The notes under the pieces were generated by a model. It did no database searches. It was given only the letters and a program-made list of their open reading frames with translations, and had not been told where the DNA came from. A DNA stretch of 64,000 bases. Origin: an uncultured Clostridia bacterium. GTDB taxonomy: Bacteria > Bacillota > Clostridia > Saccharofermentanales > Saccharofermentanaceae. The position numbers and the translations under genes are program-made. The DNA is taken from positions 1 to 64,000 of the forward strand of contig CAMJPC010000008.1 of assembly GCA_946407705.1 (NCBI GenBank), read 5' to 3'. Shown here in pieces: positions 26,385 to 34,037 of this stretch (positions are counted from its first letter, which is position 1; every line of letters begins with the position of its first letter).

Positions 26385-26938
26385 TAAGACGGTTTGTTTC
26401 CGCCATCCTGGTTTCCTGCTTACTGTTCAGCCTTGCGTCGTGCAGTAACAAGAAAACTGCCGCATCCGCTTCTTCATCAGCTGCGAGCTACCGCGACTGT
26501 CTGGGCGAATATGCCTACGATCTTCCCGCGGCATGCATGGTCTGGGAACCTGTTGAAGGTGAGACCGATGAAAACGGAAACCCGGTCTATGGCATTCAGT
26601 ACAGAGAGATAAAGGATCTCGACAAGCTTCTCGCATCAACTGACATCAAGTTCCTGATCTACTTCCACAGCTCGGTATCCGGCGACAATGTCGGCATTAC
26701 GGCTTTGGTTGAAGAGATCGCCGAGAGGCTTGCGGGAAGACTTGCAGTGATCACGCTTGACGCCAGTGAGTTTAACGACCTTGTCGGCAAATACCAGATT
26801 ACGCTCCTTCCGGAATTCGTTCTTTGCGGAAGCGGCATGGAAGCAAAGGTTTTCGGAACCAGCGAAAAAGAATCCTGGACCATGCAGCAAGTGGTCGACT
26901 GGCTTGCCGAAAACGGTTACAGTCTTAATGGAGGTTGA
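26381..26938 (+). CDS. Thioredoxin-like lipoprotein without active-site cysteines
   Basis: A 185-residue exported protein. A lipoprotein signal ends LASCSN, so Cys23 would be lipid-modified. The mature part resembles a thioredoxin fold (LIYFHSS at the place of strand beta-1 and the active-site loop, VITLDASE, then LLPEFVLC with the cis-Pro-like turn). The usual CxxC is replaced by a Ser/Gly-rich loop, so redox activity is unlikely. The GTG at 26381 overlaps the mrp stop (GTGA) and yields the signal peptide directly. A longer version starting at 26360 would spoil the signal. Confidence 0.65.
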   Translation: MIRRFVSAILVSCLLFSLASCSNKKTAASASSSAASYRDCLGEYAYDLPAACMVWEPVEGETDENGNPVYGIQYREIKDLDKLLASTDIKFLIYFHSSVSGDNVGITALVEEIAERLAGRLAVITLDASEFNDLVGKYQITLLPEFVLCGSGMEAKVFGTSEKESWTMQQVVDWLAENGYSLNGG

Positions 26939-26942
26939 TGTC

Positions 26943-27437
26943 ATGTCTGAATATGCTTACTTAAGTACGATCGGCCAGGACAGCCACAGGTTCGGAGATC
27001 CTTGCGGTAACTGCAGCATAATGCTTGGAGGAGTGGCAATTCCTTCAGACAGACCCGTCCTTGCAAACAGCGACGGCGACGTTATCCTTCACGCAATAAC
27101 GAACGCAATATCCGGATATACCGGAAAGATAGTATTGGGAGGCATTGCAGACAAGCTTTGTCTCGAAGAAGGCATAAAAGACAGTTCCGTTTATCTCAAG
27201 AAAGCGCTTGAGGAGCTTGAGGGCGCGGAGATAATCCACTGCTCTATGACAGTCGAATGCATGGTTCCCAAACTCAAGCCGCATCTTGATCAGATCCGTT
27301 CAAAAGTCGGTGAGCTTTTAGGTCTGCCTCAGTCTTCGGTAGGAATTACCGCAACAACGGGCGAAGGCCTTACGGCTTTCGGCAGGGGAGAAGGCATACA
27401 GGTCTTTGTTATCCTGTCTTTCAGAAAAAAGATTTAA
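26943..27437 (+). CDS. ispF: Divergent IspF (MEcPP synthase) homologue
   Basis: A 164-residue homologue of 2-C-methyl-D-erythritol 2,4-cyclodiphosphate synthase, a step of isoprenoid precursor synthesis. Recognisable parts are IGQDSHRFG (metal ligands Asp and His), LANSDGDVILHA (third ligand His), MVPKLKPHLDQIRSKV and the C-terminal ATTGEGLTAFGRGEG. However the usual AHSDGD is ANSDGD, LTDA is ITNA, and the normally conserved GDIGKxFPD block is absent. The ATG at 26943 follows GGAGG; the longer frame upstream is unrelated. It is convergent with ispD, with a 4-base overlap of stops. Confidence 0.75.
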   Translation: MSEYAYLSTIGQDSHRFGDPCGNCSIMLGGVAIPSDRPVLANSDGDVILHAITNAISGYTGKIVLGGIADKLCLEEGIKDSSVYLKKALEELEGAEIIHCSMTVECMVPKLKPHLDQIRSKVGELLGLPQSSVGITATTGEGLTAFGRGEGIQVFVILSFRKKI

Positions 27438-28180
27438 TCCTCGAAAGGCTGCTTCTGCCATCTTGATCTGACGATCTCTCTGGCAACCGCGACATCTTCG
27501 GGCGTGGTTATCTTTATGTTTGAATAACTGCCTTCAACGAGAGTGACGGGGAGTCCGCATCTCTCGGCGATAAGCGTATCGTCAGTTGCGTGAACGCCTT
27601 CTTCCGAAGCGTAATAATCAACGCACTTCATGAGTTCCGAATACCTGAATCCCTGAGGAGTTCTGACCGCATAGTAATCGCTGCGGTTAGGAGTGGATTC
27701 GACTACGACTTTGCCGTCTTTGACGGATGTTTTCTTCAGCGTATCTTTAACTGCAACGGCGCTTGCGCAGACCGGCGACTCTTCAAGTCCCGCGCAGACT
27801 GCTGCGATCTCTTCCTTTGTGATAAGGCATCTTGCACCGTCATGTATCAGAACGAGGTCTTCCGGATCTGCTTCCTCGATCGCGCGGATGCCGCTCAGGA
27901 CTGAAGCGGATCTCGTCACGCCGCCTTCGGCGTAAGTTATGTCGAGTTCGGGGAAATAGTCCGTTACTATGCTCATGAGCTTGGGCTTCAAGTCGTCCGT
28001 CGTTATGAGCACGATCCTGCAATCGACATCCGGATAAGACGATGCGTAATCGTCAATGGCGCCGATCGTTCTTGCTATGACCGGAAGTCCCAGGACATCG
28101 ATCATGAGCTTCGGAACGGGTCCGCCCATACGCTTGCCGCTGCCTGCGGCAGGTATGAGGAAATAACACTTTTTGTTCAT
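27434..28180 (-). CDS. ispD: 2-C-methyl-D-erythritol 4-phosphate cytidylyltransferase
   Basis: A 248-residue nucleotidyltransferase that joins CTP and methylerythritol phosphate in the non-mevalonate pathway. The N-terminus FLIPAAGSGKRMG is the CTP-binding loop; YAEGGVTRSASVLSGI, VLIHDGARCLI and RTPQGFRY follow as in IspD. The ATG at 28180 is 8 bases after AGAAGGAGG, so it is preferred over a GTG at 28189 that falls inside that site. It is transcribed with radA, whose stop lies 19 bases upstream. Confidence 0.95.
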   Translation of the reverse strand: MNKKCYFLIPAAGSGKRMGGPVPKLMIDVLGLPVIARTIGAIDDYASSYPDVDCRIVLITTDDLKPKLMSIVTDYFPELDITYAEGGVTRSASVLSGIRAIEEADPEDLVLIHDGARCLITKEEIAAVCAGLEESPVCASAVAVKDTLKKTSVKDGKVVVESTPNRSDYYAVRTPQGFRYSELMKCVDYYASEEGVHATDDTLIAERCGLPVTLVEGSYSNIKITTPEDVAVAREIVRSRWQKQPFED

Positions 28181-28199
28181 AGCGTGCACCTCCTTCTGA

Positions 28200-29606
28200 T
28201 CATGAGAACAGGATATCGATAGCTTCCTTCAGGTTATCTGCGTAAATGAATTCGGGCAGGGCACCATTGCCTGAACCGGGTGCTTCCTTCTCTACGGCCT
28301 GTCTGCAGCTTCCGGGAAGAACTACGGTGGTGATGCCGATCTTCGCAGCAGTCCTGCAGCGCTTGATTATGCGTGTGACAGGTCTTATCTCCCCGGAAAG
28401 GCCGACCTCTCCGAGTATCAATGTGTTCTTTCTGACTGCAATTCCTCTTGCGGAAGAAACGAGAGCCGCGCATATTGCGAGATCCGTTGCAGGATCACTT
28501 ACCTTGAGACCGCCGATCACGTTGATGAAGCAGTCCTTTGTTCCAAGACCGAGACCGATCATCTTCTCGCATACTGCAAGAAGCATCATGATGCGGTTGC
28601 GGTCAGGACCCGCGGTCATGCGCTGCGGCGTGGGATAAACGCTCTCCGCGACAAGTGCCTGTACTTCGACTGTCAGCGCATCATTGCCTTCAATGGTCGA
28701 TGTCAGCACGGAACCGGGACTGTCGATCGGACGGCCTGCGACAAGCAGAGCCTGAGAGCTTTCAACGGGGATGAGTCCCTGTTCACCCATCTCGAAAAAC
28801 GCGATCTCATTGCTTCTTCCGAATCTGTTCTTTGCAGACCTTATGATCCTGTATCCGCCTGTGGCATCGCCTTCGAAAACAAGAACCGTATCTACCATGT
28901 GCTCTATGGTCTTGGGTCCTGCGATAGTGCCGTCCTTGGTGATGTGTCCGACCATTATGATCGTCGTTCCGTTGGTCTTGGCGATCCTGATGAGACCTGC
29001 CGTAACTTCCCTTGTCTGAGCCACGCCTCCGGGTGTTCCCGCGACCTGCTCCGAATAGAGGGTCTGTATTGAGTCGATTATGCAGAGGCAGGGCCTGTTG
29101 TTCTTAATCTGTTCGGCGACTTTCTCGAACCTTGTCTCGCTGCAGATGAGAATATTGCGTTTGATGCCGAGACGTTCAGCCCTCATTCCGATCTGGGCGG
29201 GAGATTCTTCTCCCGAGACATAAAGAACTTCGCCGTTGCCCTTATAAGTATTTGCGATCTGCATGAGGATTGTGGACTTGCCGATTCCGGGTTCGCCGCA
29301 TACGAGAGTTACGGAGCCTTCCGTTATCCCGCCTCCGAAAAGGATATCCAGACTTGCAATGCCGCTCGATATCCTCTTGTAATTCTCCTTGCCCGCTTCG
29401 GCAAGCCTTACGGTTACCGATGAATCAGTCCATGAATATGAATTTGCGGAGAGCGCGGGCGAATCTGTCTTGGCAGCCTTTTTTGTTCCTTCAGAGGGTG
29501 CCTCGACAAATGTGTTGAACATTCCGCACCCGGGACACTTGCCCATCCAGCCCATTGCCTCATATCCGCATTCCTTGCAGAAAAAAGTAACATTCTTCTT
29601 TGCCAT
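28200..29606 (-). CDS. radA: DNA repair protein RadA
   Basis: A 468-residue RecA-like protein that helps branch migration and recombination intermediates. The order is the N-terminal zinc finger (Cys10, Cys13, Cys24, Cys27), the ATPase core with Walker A GEPGIGKS, the RadA-specific KNRFG motif (SAKNRFGRSNEIAFF), and the Lon-like C-terminal domain (GLKVSDPATDLAICAALVSS). Length is normal. It is followed on the same strand by ispD, an arrangement common in Clostridia. Confidence 0.96.
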   Translation of the reverse strand: MAKKNVTFFCKECGYEAMGWMGKCPGCGMFNTFVEAPSEGTKKAAKTDSPALSANSYSWTDSSVTVRLAEAGKENYKRISSGIASLDILFGGGITEGSVTLVCGEPGIGKSTILMQIANTYKGNGEVLYVSGEESPAQIGMRAERLGIKRNILICSETRFEKVAEQIKNNRPCLCIIDSIQTLYSEQVAGTPGGVAQTREVTAGLIRIAKTNGTTIIMVGHITKDGTIAGPKTIEHMVDTVLVFEGDATGGYRIIRSAKNRFGRSNEIAFFEMGEQGLIPVESSQALLVAGRPIDSPGSVLTSTIEGNDALTVEVQALVAESVYPTPQRMTAGPDRNRIMMLLAVCEKMIGLGLGTKDCFINVIGGLKVSDPATDLAICAALVSSARGIAVRKNTLILGEVGLSGEIRPVTRIIKRCRTAAKIGITTVVLPGSCRQAVEKEAPGSGNGALPEFIYADNLKEAIDILFS

Positions 29607-29773
29607 GATAAGCCTCTACTTAAATCAGTTTTTCTGATAAAAGTATAACAGACTTGAAGTCTCATTTTACCCATGAAAGTCCCGCTTTTCAGGACAAGAA
29701 GATGATATAAAAACGAAGTTTCCCAATGTTATTATCTAATCAGATTTCGCATCACTGAAGGGAGGACGCTTGT

Positions 29774-30871
29774 ATGAAAGGCAATCTCGGATTTGGTCTC
29801 ATGAGACTTCCGCACAAAGGACTCGGCATTGACATAAAGCAGACTTCGGAGATGGTCGATATCTTTCTTGAGAACGGCTTTACATATTTTGATACCGCGT
29901 TTATCTATCCCGGTTCGGAGGATGCCATCAGAAAGGCGCTTGTCGAGCGTCATCCCAGAGAGAGCTTCACGCTTGCGACCAAGCTTTTGGCAATGGCTGC
30001 TCCGACTGAAGCAATGGCAAAGAAAGAACTTCAGACAAGCTTAAAGCGCACCCAGGCAGGTTATTTCGATTACTATCTGCTTCACAGCATAATGAACAAC
30101 AACTGGAAGCGTTATGATAAGTTCAATCTCTGGGAATTCGTCAAAGAAGAGAAAGAGAAGGGAACGATCAAGCATTACGGTTTCTCTTTTCATGCGGGTC
30201 CTGATCTTCTCGATAAGCTCCTTACCGAACATCCCGATGTTGATTTCGTACAGCTCCAGATAAATTACGCCGACTGGGAAAATAAGAACATCCAGTCACG
30301 CCTTAATTATGAGGTCGCGAGAAAACACGGCAAACAGATCGTCGTCATGGAACCCGTTAAGGGCGGAAAGCTTGCAAATCCCCCTGAAGCAGTAAAGAAG
30401 ATCTTTGACGAGGTCAATCCCGGTGCATCTTACGCATCATGGGCGATCAGGTTCGTAGCTTCGCTTGACGGCATCCTGGCGGTTCTTTCCGGAATGAGCA
30501 ACGTTGAGCAGATGCGTGATAACACAAGCTTCATGAAAGATTTCCGGCCTTTAAACGACAGGGAGAAGGAAGCGATAATAAAGGCCCAGAAGATATTCGG
30601 CGAACTGCCTGAGATCTCCTGTACATCATGCCGTTACTGCACCAAGGGATGTCCTAAGAACATTCCCATTCCCGATATCTTCAAGATCATGAACAAGCGT
30701 ACGTATACCGGTAATCTTGAAGAGGCAACGGCTGAATACAAGGCGCTCACTGCAAACGGAAACGGCGCGGATGCATGCATCAGATGCCTTCAGTGTGAGA
30801 ATGCGTGCCCGCAGCATATCAGAATTACCGAAGAACTTCAGAAATGCGCAAGTGATTTTAAGACCCGCTGA
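29774..30871 (+). CDS. Aldo/keto reductase with C-terminal 4Fe-4S domain
   Basis: A 365-residue oxidoreductase with an aldo/keto reductase barrel (GFGLMRLPHKG at the start, YFDTAFIYPGSE for the catalytic Asp-Tyr, LATKLL for the Lys). It is fused to a ferredoxin-like tail with two clusters (CTSCRYCTKGCP at about 283-294 and CIRCLQCENACP at about 335-346). The family is widespread in Clostridia; its electron donor is thought to be ferredoxin or NAD(P)H, and the substrate is unknown. GAAGGGAGG precedes the ATG, and TGATATAAA at 29703-29711 could be its -10. It is convergent with the next gene with a gap of 3 bases. Confidence 0.88.
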   Translation: MKGNLGFGLMRLPHKGLGIDIKQTSEMVDIFLENGFTYFDTAFIYPGSEDAIRKALVERHPRESFTLATKLLAMAAPTEAMAKKELQTSLKRTQAGYFDYYLLHSIMNNNWKRYDKFNLWEFVKEEKEKGTIKHYGFSFHAGPDLLDKLLTEHPDVDFVQLQINYADWENKNIQSRLNYEVARKHGKQIVVMEPVKGGKLANPPEAVKKIFDEVNPGASYASWAIRFVASLDGILAVLSGMSNVEQMRDNTSFMKDFRPLNDREKEAIIKAQKIFGELPEISCTSCRYCTKGCPKNIPIPDIFKIMNKRTYTGNLEEATAEYKALTANGNGADACIRCLQCENACPQHIRITEELQKCASDFKTR

Positions 30872-30874
30872 TAC

Positions 30875-32428
30875 TTACTTGGACTTAATGCACTCGATGA
30901 CTATCCAGCGGATGGTCTCGCCGTCTTTCATGTTTGACGTTAAAGTGTTGTCGTATACGACCTTGTAGCGGTCGGAGGCATATGTCTCGATCTCGTAGAG
31001 CAGAGGACTGTAGCCGGGGTTGGTTCCGAATACGAATGCGTCGTTGTCATAGGCTGCCCTGAAATTATCAAGCTCGAAAAGATTGGATACAGTCATCTTG
31101 CCTGTCATGTGATCGACTGCGGAGAATTCGCTTATGAAGGGATCGACACGGTTGTCGATATGCACCTTTACGCCTTTGAATACCAGCCATGAACCGCTGT
31201 TAAAGTCGTTGAATATCTTCTTGTAGCCCTTGTCCTGAATGAACTTGACGACGTTGTCGTCGTATGATGCCATCTTTTCGATGTCCGCCATCGTTCCTGT
31301 CGGCATGTATGTTTTGACATTGAAGATGCCCGCACCGATGAACATCAGCATGCAGACTGCGATGAGGATGAAGTAGAAGGTATGGGACAGATCCGTCTTT
31401 ATCTTGCTGAGCTTCGGCAGGAATCTTTCAGTGATCCGGACGATCGCGTTCTGATATGCCTCCGGCGCGAAAAGAACATACATCAGACTGAAGTGGAGCA
31501 TGAATCTTCTGTAGACGCAGGAGATGATCAGGAACATGCAGAACAGGCAGAGCTTAGCGACGGCTTTCTTCTCGAATTCCCTGATGCCTTTTCCGCACAT
31601 GAAGCCTACGAATACCATCAGGATCAGGAACATCTGAATGATGGAAAAAGTAACGGGATTCCATTCGTCTATCTCAGCCCATACGCCTTTTGCGGCCGAC
31701 TGGTTCAATGCGTAAGTCCAAAGCCTTATTCCGATGGGATTTGCGATCGAGATGACGAAGCCTGCTGCTGCGCCGATCATGAGCGTGATGCCGTCACGGA
31801 ATTCTTTGTAGATCAGTTCGATCACGATGAATACCGCCATTATCGCGAAATACAGTGGCAGCATGCCGCCGTGCAGCCAGGCGAGGAGGAAAGCTCCTGC
31901 CGTAAAGACGCCTGCTTTGATCTTGCTATTCTTATCACTCAGAAGAAGAACTACCGTAAACAGCATTATGAAAGCGGAAGTGGTCGAAGGCCTTGCGTTA
32001 TAGTCGGGGAAGCCTTTGAAAGAGCAGCCGAGTACCATTACGAAGAGACAGAGCAGAGGGTGTGCGGTCTTTCTTATGTATCTCGCTATGATGACTCCGC
32101 TTCCGCAGACGAAAAGCGAACAGAGCACGAGAACGCCCCAGAGCTTGAAGAACTTATAGACGAAGCCTACGATGATGTACCAGCCGGTCTCGTGAGCCGT
32201 GAAGATGAGGCCTTCATGCCAGCTGTAGATCTCTTCGGTTATGAAATGACCAGACGTAAAAGCGTCAAGGCCGAGCTTGATCTGTATGGCGCAGTCCAAT
32301 ACCCAGCCGCTCAGTTGCTTCATTGAAGCAAAAGGGCTGAAGATCAGCAAAGCGGCGGCTATGACGAACAGGGCCTCGGGATCTGCCTTGGATTTCTTTT
32401 TCAGCTTGGGTTCGGTATTTGTGCTCAT
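30875..32428 (-). CDS. Polytopic membrane protein, glycosyltransferase-like
   Basis: A 517-residue protein with a short basic N-terminus and about ten membrane helices, followed by a soluble C-terminal part (about 375-517). The C-terminal block (FNDFNSGSWLVFKGVKVHIDNRVDPF) and the run of helices resemble GT-C type membrane glycosyltransferases of unknown substrate. I see no catalytic acidic pair that I can defend. The ATG has no Shine-Dalgarno sequence and stands only 7 bases after a -10 element, which suggests a leaderless mRNA. Its 3' end abuts the aldo/keto reductase gene. Confidence 0.65.
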   Translation of the reverse strand: MSTNTEPKLKKKSKADPEALFVIAAALLIFSPFASMKQLSGWVLDCAIQIKLGLDAFTSGHFITEEIYSWHEGLIFTAHETGWYIIVGFVYKFFKLWGVLVLCSLFVCGSGVIIARYIRKTAHPLLCLFVMVLGCSFKGFPDYNARPSTTSAFIMLFTVVLLLSDKNSKIKAGVFTAGAFLLAWLHGGMLPLYFAIMAVFIVIELIYKEFRDGITLMIGAAAGFVISIANPIGIRLWTYALNQSAAKGVWAEIDEWNPVTFSIIQMFLILMVFVGFMCGKGIREFEKKAVAKLCLFCMFLIISCVYRRFMLHFSLMYVLFAPEAYQNAIVRITERFLPKLSKIKTDLSHTFYFILIAVCMLMFIGAGIFNVKTYMPTGTMADIEKMASYDDNVVKFIQDKGYKKIFNDFNSGSWLVFKGVKVHIDNRVDPFISEFSAVDHMTGKMTVSNLFELDNFRAAYDNDAFVFGTNPGYSPLLYEIETYASDRYKVVYDNTLTSNMKDGETIRWIVIECIKSK

Positions 32429-32435
32429 GGTAATT

Positions 32436-32463
32436 ATTTTAGCCTATAAAAACAAACTTACAA
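32436..32463 (-). promoter_or_regulatory. Promoter directly before an ATG (possible leaderless mRNA)
   Basis: On the minus strand TTGTAA (458-463) and TAAAAT (436-441) are 16 bp apart. The 7 bases AATTACC then lead into the ATG at 32428, so the transcription start would fall at or next to the A of the start codon. Confidence 0.55.
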
Positions 32464-32530
32464 TTAGTGATTACAAAAAGGGGCGCGGATAGTAAAATAG
32501 AAACATCATCTTTTTTCGGAGGTATTCACC

Positions 32531-32689
32531 ATGAAGAAGTATCAGTGCGTATGCGGCTACATCTATGATCCCGAGATCGGAGATCCCGATAACGGCATTG
32601 CTCCGGGCACGGCATTTGAAGACCTTCCCGATGATTGGACATGCCCTATTTGCGGAGTCGGCAAGGACATGTTCAGCCCTGTAGACTAA
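32531..32689 (+). CDS. Rubredoxin
   Basis: A 52-residue electron carrier with one iron held by four cysteines. The two knuckles are [10 protein letters not shown] (here Cys-x-Cys-Gly instead of the usual Cys-x-x-Cys) and [13 protein letters not shown]. The middle [19 protein letters not shown] is the typical rubredoxin loop. The first pair spacing deserves attention: the family normally reads CxxC, and here CVC is seen, as in some clostridial rubredoxins. GGAGG stands 8-10 bases before the ATG. A TTACAA / TAAAAT pair (471-476, 493-498) could be its promoter. Confidence 0.92.
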   Translation: MKKYQCVCGYIYDPEIGDPDNGIAPGTAFEDLPDDWTCPICGVGKDMFSPVD

Positions 32690-32713
32690 AACGGCATTTG
32701 GGAGACCTGGTAA

Positions 32714-33853
32714 ATGGGTGTTGGTAAAGACAGAACGGACAACCGTGAAAAGATAATAGTCCGGACGGGCGCGGTAGGCATCGCAGCAAATCTGGTCCTG
32801 GCTTCGGCCAAGGCGATCGCAGGTTTGGCTGCAGGATCGATAGCAATGGTCCTTGATGCCGTCAACAATACCAGTGACAGCCTGTCTTCCGTCATTACCA
32901 TCATCGGTACCAAGCTCGCGAACAGAAAACCGGATAAGAAGCATCCGTTAGGACATGGAAGGATCGAGTACTTAACCCAGATCATCATCGCAGGCATCAT
33001 CTTATATGCCGGTATTACCGCGTTGATCGAATCGGTCAAGAAGATAATCGAGCCTTCGGAAGCGGATTTCAAAGCCGTCCAGCTCATAGTCATTACCGTG
33101 GCCATCTTTGCCAAGATAGGTCTGGGCCTTTATTTCCGCTCCAACGGCAGGAAGGCGAGATCTGAGCTTCTTACGGCATCCGGAACCGATGCTCTGTTTG
33201 ATGCGGTGCTTTCCACTGCGGTCCTCATTTCCGCGGGCATTTACATGATCTTCAGGATCAATATAGAAGCTTATGTCAGTATCCTCATCTCGCTGTTCAT
33301 CCTCAAGGCCGGCATCGACATCATCCGCGAGGCTGTGGATGACATGCTCGGGCACAGGGTCGAAAGTTCGGTGACCGGCAAGGTCAAGCAGACCGTGGCG
33401 GCGATCGACGGCATTTACGGCGTATATGATGTTGTGCTGCACAATTACGGACCGGACAAGTATCTGGGTTCACTTCACATCGAGATCGATGACACCATGA
33501 CTGCTGACAGGATCGATGCGCTCACGCGTGAGATCGAGCAGCAGGTGTACCTCAGCACTGGGGTAATACTGACGGCTGTGGGAATCTACTCAAGAAATAC
33601 GGGTGATGACGAATACATGGCAATGCGTTCTGAGATCACCCGTCTCGTTATGAGCCACGAGAATGTGGTCCAGATGCACGGCTTTTATATTGACGGAGAG
33701 AAAAAGAGAATAACTTTCGACATCATAATCGACTTCGCAGAGAAGGATATAAAGGGCCTTTACAACCACATTCTGGCCGATGTAAAGGAGGCTGCTCCGG
33801 ACTTTGAAGTCCATATTCAGCTTGATTACGACATAAGTGATATTGACTCGTAA
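32714..33853 (+). CDS. Cation diffusion facilitator transporter
   Basis: A 379-residue CDF exporter of divalent metals. Six membrane helices span about residues 20-215; metal-site residues are visible in helix 2 (LDAVNNTSDSLSS) and helix 5 (SGTDALFDAV), with the cytoplasmic KKHPLGHGRIEYL loop between. The C-terminal cytoplasmic domain (about 220-379) has the ferredoxin-like fold of the family, and appears duplicated or extended compared with short CDFs. Zinc, iron or manganese could be the substrate. It follows rubredoxin by 24 bases. Confidence 0.9.
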   Translation: MGVGKDRTDNREKIIVRTGAVGIAANLVLASAKAIAGLAAGSIAMVLDAVNNTSDSLSSVITIIGTKLANRKPDKKHPLGHGRIEYLTQIIIAGIILYAGITALIESVKKIIEPSEADFKAVQLIVITVAIFAKIGLGLYFRSNGRKARSELLTASGTDALFDAVLSTAVLISAGIYMIFRINIEAYVSILISLFILKAGIDIIREAVDDMLGHRVESSVTGKVKQTVAAIDGIYGVYDVVLHNYGPDKYLGSLHIEIDDTMTADRIDALTREIEQQVYLSTGVILTAVGIYSRNTGDDEYMAMRSEITRLVMSHENVVQMHGFYIDGEKKRITFDIIIDFAEKDIKGLYNHILADVKEAAPDFEVHIQLDYDISDIDS

Positions 33854-33862
33854 AAAAAGTTG

Positions 33863-33891
33863 TTGACAAAAAAAGCCTTCGACCATATAAT
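33863..33891 (+). promoter_or_regulatory. Consensus promoter of tRNA-Gly
   Basis: Perfect TTGACA (863-868) and TATAAT (886-891) with a 17-bp spacer, 10 bases before the tRNA: a fully consensus vegetative promoter. Confidence 0.92.
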
Positions 33892-33901
33892 AATCGGGCA
33901 C

Positions 33902-33976
33902 GCGGGATTAACTCAGTGGTAGAGTGTCACCTTGCCAAGGTGAAAGTCGCGAGTCCGAATCTCGTATCCCGCTCCA
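33902..33976 (+). tRNA. tRNA-Gly (anticodon GCC)
   Basis: Acceptor GCGGGAT pairs with ATCCCGC, followed by discriminator T and encoded CCA. The D-arm CTCAGTGGTAGAG, anticodon loop TTGCCAA and T-arm (GCGAG-TCCGAAT-CTCGT) are regular. Length 75 nt. A terminator begins 6 bases later. Confidence 0.96.
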
Positions 33977-33981
33977 CCTTT

Positions 33982-34013
33982 TCCCCGAAGGCATTATGCC
34001 GTCGGGGATTTTT
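33982..34013 (+). terminator. Terminator of tRNA-Gly
   Basis: TCCCCGAAGGCA pairs with TGCCGTCGGGGA (one A/G mismatch) around a 3-base loop, followed by TTTTT. Confidence 0.88.
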
Positions 34014-34037
34014 GTTTTACGGACGGAGGCATCTCCT

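Noticed and set aside
31382..32326. 314-codon frame on the plus strand
   Set aside because: It is antisense inside the polytopic membrane gene, has a composition (Asp/Glu/His/Tyr-rich) that mirrors that gene, and matches no family.
33924..34037. Extension of the acyl-adenylating gene into tRNA-Gly
   Set aside because: It would start inside the tRNA; a strong site and ATG at 34038 fit better.
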